DNA from: VRUE01 sp963805475
GTDB lineage: Bacteria; Actinomycetota; Thermoleophilia; Solirubrobacterales; 70-9
Assembly: GCA_963805475.1 (NCBI GenBank)
Contig: CAWDUO010000008.1
Coordinates: forward strand, 1-64,000
Direction of reading: 5' to 3'
Length of the DNA: 64,000 nt
Positions 60,537 through 64,000 of this stretch are shown one piece after another. Made by a program: the position numbers and the translations under genes. The notes under the pieces were generated by a model. The model did no database searches and was not told where the DNA came from. It worked only from the letters and a program-made list of their open reading frames with translations. Numbering within the stretch: the first letter of the stretch is position 1; each line of letters opens with the position of its first letter.

Positions 60537-61950
60537 TCAGGCCGTGGTTGCGGCGGCGGCCGCCTGCTCCAGCTCGGCCAGCGACTCGTCGATGCCGGCG
60601 GCGACTATCTCGACGTCCTCCATCGAGTCGTAGTCGGCGAGCAGGCCGAAGCAGACGCGGCCGTTGTAGCTCATGATCGCCACCGCCATCGCGTGGTTCT
60701 GCGGCAGGAAGGCGACCGGGAAGATCTCCTCCAATTGGCGCCCCAGCACGTAGAGCGGGAACTGCGGCCCGGGCACGTTGGTGACGATCAGGTTGAAGAG
60801 CCGGGTCGAGAAGTTGATCCGCGCCGCCTGCGCCAGCAGCGTCGGCGGGGCGAAGTCGTTGAAGCGCGAGATCACTTCCGCGCCCAGCGCCTGCTTGGAG
60901 CGCTTCAGCCCCTCCATCTGCTCGCTGACCACGCGCAGGCGCCGCGCCGGGTCCTCGACGTAGACCGGCAGCGGCCCGCGCATCGCCGCCAGCTTGTTGC
61001 CCAGCTCGCCGCGCTCGTCGGCGGCGCGGATCGAGACCGGCACCAGCGCCCGCAGCTCCAGCCCCTCGGTGCGCAGGCCGCGCGCGTGCAGCCACTTGCG
61101 CAGCGCGCCCGGTGACGACCGCCAGCACGACGTCGTTCACGGTCCCCCCGAGCGCGTCCTTGATCCGCTTGAAGGTCGCCAGCTCCGAGCGCGACCAGGC
61201 GAAGCGCCGGTGCGGGCCGATCTCGCGGTTCAGCGGCACGTCAGGCGCCGGGTCGGCGAACGCGCCGGCCACCTCGCCGACGCCCTCCAGCGCCTCGACC
61301 GCGCGCTTCGCCGCGCTCTCCGGGTGGCGCACCGCCCCAAGCGCCCGCTCGGCCAGCTTCAGCGGCGCCGCCGCCAGCTCGGTCGCGCCGCGCGTCAGCA
61401 GCTCGGTCGTGCTCGGCGCCGCGTGCGGCTGCCAGCCGTCCTCGGCCGGCGCCGGCTCGGGGATCGGCTCGAGGTCGAAGAGCACCGTCCCGATGTCGAC
61501 CCCGGCGATCCCGTCGACCGCGGCGTGGTGCGTCTTGGTCAGCAGCGCGAAGCGGTCGCGCTCCAGCCCCTGCACCAGCCACATCTCCCACAGCGGCTTG
61601 GAGCGGTCGAGCTGCTGGGAGAAGACGCGCGCCGTCAGCAGCTTCAGCTGCTCCTCGCCGCCCGGGTCCGGCAGCGCCGTGTGGCGGATGTGGTAGCTGA
61701 GGTTGAAGTTGACGTCGTCGGCCCACAGCGGCCGCCCCGCCTCCAGCGGCGGCACGACCAGGCGCTGGCGGAAGCGCGGCACCTGGTCCAGCTTGCCGCG
61801 CACGTGCTCGACCAGGTCGACGTAGCGCGGCGGCGGCCCCTCGAAGATCAGCACGCCGCCGATGTGCATGTGGCTCGCCGAGGTCTCGTTGGTGAGGAAC
61901 GAGGCGTCGGTCGAGCTGAGGCGTTCCAGGCGGTCTCCGTTGCTGGTCAT
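60537..61950 (-). pseudogene. WS/DGAT-type O-acyltransferase with one frameshift
   Basis: About 470 residues from ATG 61950. SSTDASFLTNETSASHMHIG, PLWEMWLVQGLERDRFALLT, the catalytic HHAAVDG and GGTVNDVVLAVVTG belong to bacterial wax ester synthase/diacylglycerol acyltransferases. The frame changes near 61107 (GGGC run). It continues as LRALVPVSIRAADERGELGN, FNLIVTNVPGPQFPLYVLGR and FGLLADYDSMEDVEIVAAGI. The enzyme esterifies acyl-CoA to alcohols or diacylglycerol for storage lipid, which fits the lipid genes at 20-29 kb. One indel separates the halves. It is divergent from ispH. Confidence 0.88.
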
Positions 61951-61984
61951 CCTGCAAGGCTAGCTCCCCGGTACCCTCACGGGT

Positions 61985-62947
61985 ATGCCTGCAAGCCGAG
62001 CCGCAGCCCCGAAGCGCGTCCTGCTCGCCGCCCCGCGCGGCTACTGCGCGGGCGTCGACCGCGCCGTGCAGGCGGTCGAGCGCGCGCTGGAGCGCTACGG
62101 CGCGCCCGTCTACGTGCGCAAGGAGATCGTCCACAACAAGCACGTCGTGCAGGAGCTCTCCGAGCGCGGCGCGATCTTCGTCGAGCAGGAGACCGAGGTG
62201 CCCGAGGGCGAGATGGTCGTCTTCTCCGCTCACGGCGTCGCCCCGGCGGTGCACGAGAACGCCGCCGCCCGCGGCCTGCGCACGATCGACGCCACCTGCC
62301 CGCTGGTCACCAAGGTGCACGTCTCGGCGCGCCGCTTCGCCGCTGACGGCTACACGATCATCATGGTCGGCCACCAGGGCCACGAGGAGGTCGAAGGCAC
62401 GACCGGGGAGGCGCCCGACAGCATCGTCCTGATCGAAACCGCGGACGAGGTCGCCGAGCTCGAGGTCCCCGACCCGAGCAAGGTCGCCTTCATCACCCAG
62501 ACGACGCTCTCGGTCGACGAGACGGCGGAGGTGATCGCCGCCCTGCGCGCCAAGTTCCCCGGCATCGTCAGCAGCAAGTCAGACGACATCTGCTACGCGA
62601 CGACCAACCGCCAGATCGCCGTCAAGCAGCTTGCCGCCGAGTGCGACCTGGTGTTGGTGATCGGCTCGACCAACTCCTCCAACTCCAACCGCCTGGTCGA
62701 GGTGGCGCGCGAACACGGCGCCGAATCGCACCTGATCGACTTCCACCACCAGGTGCGCGAGGAGTGGCTCGAGGGGGTCGAGACCGTCGGCATCACCTCC
62801 GGCGCCAGCGCCCCCGAGGAGCTGGTCGAGAACCTCGTCGCCCTGTTCCGCGAGCGGGGGTGCGAGGACGTCTCCGAGCTGCGCACGGTGGACGAGGACG
62901 TGCGCTTCATGCTGCCGAAGGAGATTCGGGAGGTTGCTCCGGCCTAG
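61985..62947 (+). CDS. ispH: 4-hydroxy-3-methylbut-2-enyl diphosphate reductase
   Basis: 320 residues from ATG 61985. The three Fe-S cysteines are Cys21 (RGYCAGVDRAVQAVER), Cys105 (IDATCPLVTKVH) and Cys203 (SDDICYATTNRQ). VFSAHGVAPAVHENA, GHQGHEEVEGTTGEAP, GSTNSSNSNRLVEVA and GITSGASAPEELVE complete the family signature. It produces IPP and DMAPP in the last step of the MEP pathway. TACCCT lies about 10 bases before the ATG, so a leaderless or near-leaderless mRNA is likely. The frame is intact. Confidence 0.96.
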   Translation: MPASRAAAPKRVLLAAPRGYCAGVDRAVQAVERALERYGAPVYVRKEIVHNKHVVQELSERGAIFVEQETEVPEGEMVVFSAHGVAPAVHENAAARGLRTIDATCPLVTKVHVSARRFAADGYTIIMVGHQGHEEVEGTTGEAPDSIVLIETADEVAELEVPDPSKVAFITQTTLSVDETAEVIAALRAKFPGIVSSKSDDICYATTNRQIAVKQLAAECDLVLVIGSTNSSNSNRLVEVAREHGAESHLIDFHHQVREEWLEGVETVGITSGASAPEELVENLVALFRERGCEDVSELRTVDEDVRFMLPKEIREVAPA

Positions 62948-62965
62948 GGGGGGTCGCGGCGGCGC

Positions 62966-63083
62966 GTGAGGCGACGGGGTGCTGCCCCCGGCTCAACTTT
63001 TTCGTGGGGCGGGGTTGGGCTGTCGCCCGGAGGTGAGCGCCGAAAAAGTACAAGCCGCCGGGGGCAGCACCCCGCCACCTCAC
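62966..63083. repeat. Family D long palindrome (D2) between convergent genes
   Basis: 118 bases with outer arms GTGAGGcGacGGGGTGCTGC and GCAGCACCCCgCCacCTCAC, then CCCCCGGC with GCCGGGGG and inner AACTTTTTCG with CGAAAAAGT. It starts 18 bases after the ispH stop and ends at the base before the minus-strand stop, so it may terminate both genes. Confidence 0.8.
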
Positions 63084-63893
63084 TCAGGGGACTCCCGCGG
63101 AGAAGCTGACTGACCAGATTCTTAGGCCGGAGGTGGGGTGGATCGTTAGCTGGTGTTGCTCGTGGCGGGGGTGTTCCGTCAGCGTGTACAGGGCTGGGGC
63201 CTCGATGGTGATCGGTGGGAGCTCGGTGCCGTCCAGGGTGATGTGGAGCTGGCCGGTGCCCTCGACCGTCGCGTGGGCGCCGCCCGCTTCGTAGGGGACC
63301 TCCAGCTCGTCGTCCTCCCAGGGCTGCTCCCAGGACCCGCCGGGGAAGAGCTCCGGGGTGGGGGGCATTACCTTGGCGCCGGGGGGGTCGGTGGGGCGTA
63401 GGGGGGTCATCGGGTCGGGGAGGGACTGGAGGGCGTCCTGCTCTCGCAACTCCTCTTGGATCGCCTCCTCGGTCGCCTCGTATTCGCCCTCGCCGAAGTG
63501 GAACCAGGCGAGCGCGCCGCCCAGCTTCCAGAGGAAGAGGCTGGGCCATCCCTCGCAGCCGTAGGCGTGCCAGAGGCGCCGGTCGGCGTCGATCGCGACC
63601 GGAAACTCGACCCCGAGGCGCTCCAGCCCCGCCGCCACGGCATCGGGATCGGCGCCGAAGGGGAAGCGCGGCGCCTGCACGCCGATCGTCGTCAGCCCGG
63701 CGCCCGCGTAGCGGCGCGCCCACTCGCCCACGTAGGGCAGCGTCCGCACGCCGTTCAGCTGCGCGAAGTCGAAGAAGTGGACGAGCACCGGCCCGCCCGC
63801 CGTCGCCACCGGCATCGAGCGCGGCGCCTCGCCGACCCAATCGATCCCCTCCGGCAAGTCCGGCGCCGCGATGTTCTCCCGCCCAGGTCTCAT
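63084..63893 (-). CDS. Thioredoxin-fold protein without CxxC, plus C-terminal beta domain
   Basis: 269 residues from ATG 63893. Residues 30-145 follow the TlpA/AhpC pattern (GGPVLVHFFDFAQLNGVRTL, LTTIGVQAPRFPFGADPDAV, LGVEFPVAIDADRRLWHAYG, CEGWPSLFLW). The position of the redox CxxC reads QLNGVRT, so disulphide exchange is not expected. The C-terminal 100 residues (GGAHATVEGTGQLHITLDGT, ALYTLTEHPRHEQHQLTIH) form a beta domain like the extra domain of NHL/DipZ-like proteins. Function is unknown. Confidence 0.78.
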   Translation of the reverse strand: MRPGRENIAAPDLPEGIDWVGEAPRSMPVATAGGPVLVHFFDFAQLNGVRTLPYVGEWARRYAGAGLTTIGVQAPRFPFGADPDAVAAGLERLGVEFPVAIDADRRLWHAYGCEGWPSLFLWKLGGALAWFHFGEGEYEATEEAIQEELREQDALQSLPDPMTPLRPTDPPGAKVMPPTPELFPGGSWEQPWEDDELEVPYEAGGAHATVEGTGQLHITLDGTELPPITIEAPALYTLTEHPRHEQHQLTIHPTSGLRIWSVSFSAGVP

Positions 63894-64000
63894 CGGGTCG
63901 CCAAATTAGCGAGCATCACGATCTGATTCTCTGCGAGCGGCGTCGATATGGCGCATAGACGCCACCCCCGGACGCGAAGCGGAGGAGGTGGCGTTTTATA
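63894..64000. terminator. Right-edge gap with a terminator-like hairpin
   Basis: ACGCCACC (63959-63966) pairs with GGTGGCGT (63987-63994), followed by TTTTATA at the window edge. On the plus strand this is the form of a factor-independent terminator, but no plus-strand gene lies before it. It may be another repeat copy. The remaining 60 bases hold only the upstream region of the minus-strand gene. Confidence 0.35.

Overview
The window is a high-GC (roughly 70 percent) actinobacterial chromosome segment. It most resembles Thermoleophilia/Solirubrobacterales: secreted multi-domain proteins with Lys/His/Arg-rich tails, an F420-type luciferase-like oxidoreductase, a MarP-like CvpA-serine protease, a WS/DGAT-type acyltransferase, the actinobacterial order lysA-hom-thrC-thrB, and many start codons placed only a few bases after a -10-like TAnnnT box. 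No rRNA, tRNA or CRISPR array was seen, and the taxonomic placement is inference.

Layout. 1-8.4 kb: two paralogous secreted proteins flank small toxin-antitoxin-like pairs and two exported or anchored proteins. 8.0-12.5 kb: an accessory island with a decayed IS110-type transposase abutting the second secreted protein, a three-gene cassette ending in a ComEC-type metallo-beta-lactamase protein between two copies of a 23-24 bp repeat cluster, and a VapBC pair. 12.6-20.4 kb: an MMPL transporter coupled to two secreted proteins, a rhomboid protease, a BtuF-like protein and a CNNM/CBS protein. 20.4-29.3 kb: a lipid/acyl-CoA degradation cluster (3-hydroxyacyl-CoA dehydrogenase, thiolase, three acyl-CoA dehydrogenases, LLM oxidoreductase) with two copies of a FadR-like operator. 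30-34.8 kb: lysine/threonine biosynthesis. 36-38 kb: an AbiL-like AAA ATPase/RloB defence pair. 38-43 kb: glutamate synthase large chain. 43-48.6 kb: coiled-coil and FHA proteins, SRPBCC protein, lipoprotein, PBP2-like transpeptidase, MarP-like protease, HxlR regulator. 48.6-55.1 kb: AddA/AddB-like helicase-nuclease. 55.2-60 kb: HAD hydrolase, an intact IS110-family element, a MIP18/PaaD-like gene and a 1.2 kb insertion that duplicates the 3' end of that gene. 60-64 kb: FxsA, WS/DGAT acyltransferase, IspH, and a thioredoxin-fold protein lacking CxxC.

The most unusual theme is a set of short palindromic repeat families scattered through the segment. Families A to E each recur two or more times here. 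Several copies lie inside reading frames and are apparently translated: in the MMPL transporter, the AddA-like helicase, the HAD C terminus and (an unrelated palindrome) the glutamate synthase propeptide. Copies outside genes sit in convergent gaps or operon junctions where they could act as terminators or RNA-processing sites. A second theme is frame disruption: hom, addA and addB carry several apparent indels each and about six other genes carry one, while equally long genes are intact. Assembly error and real decay cannot be told apart from this sequence alone.
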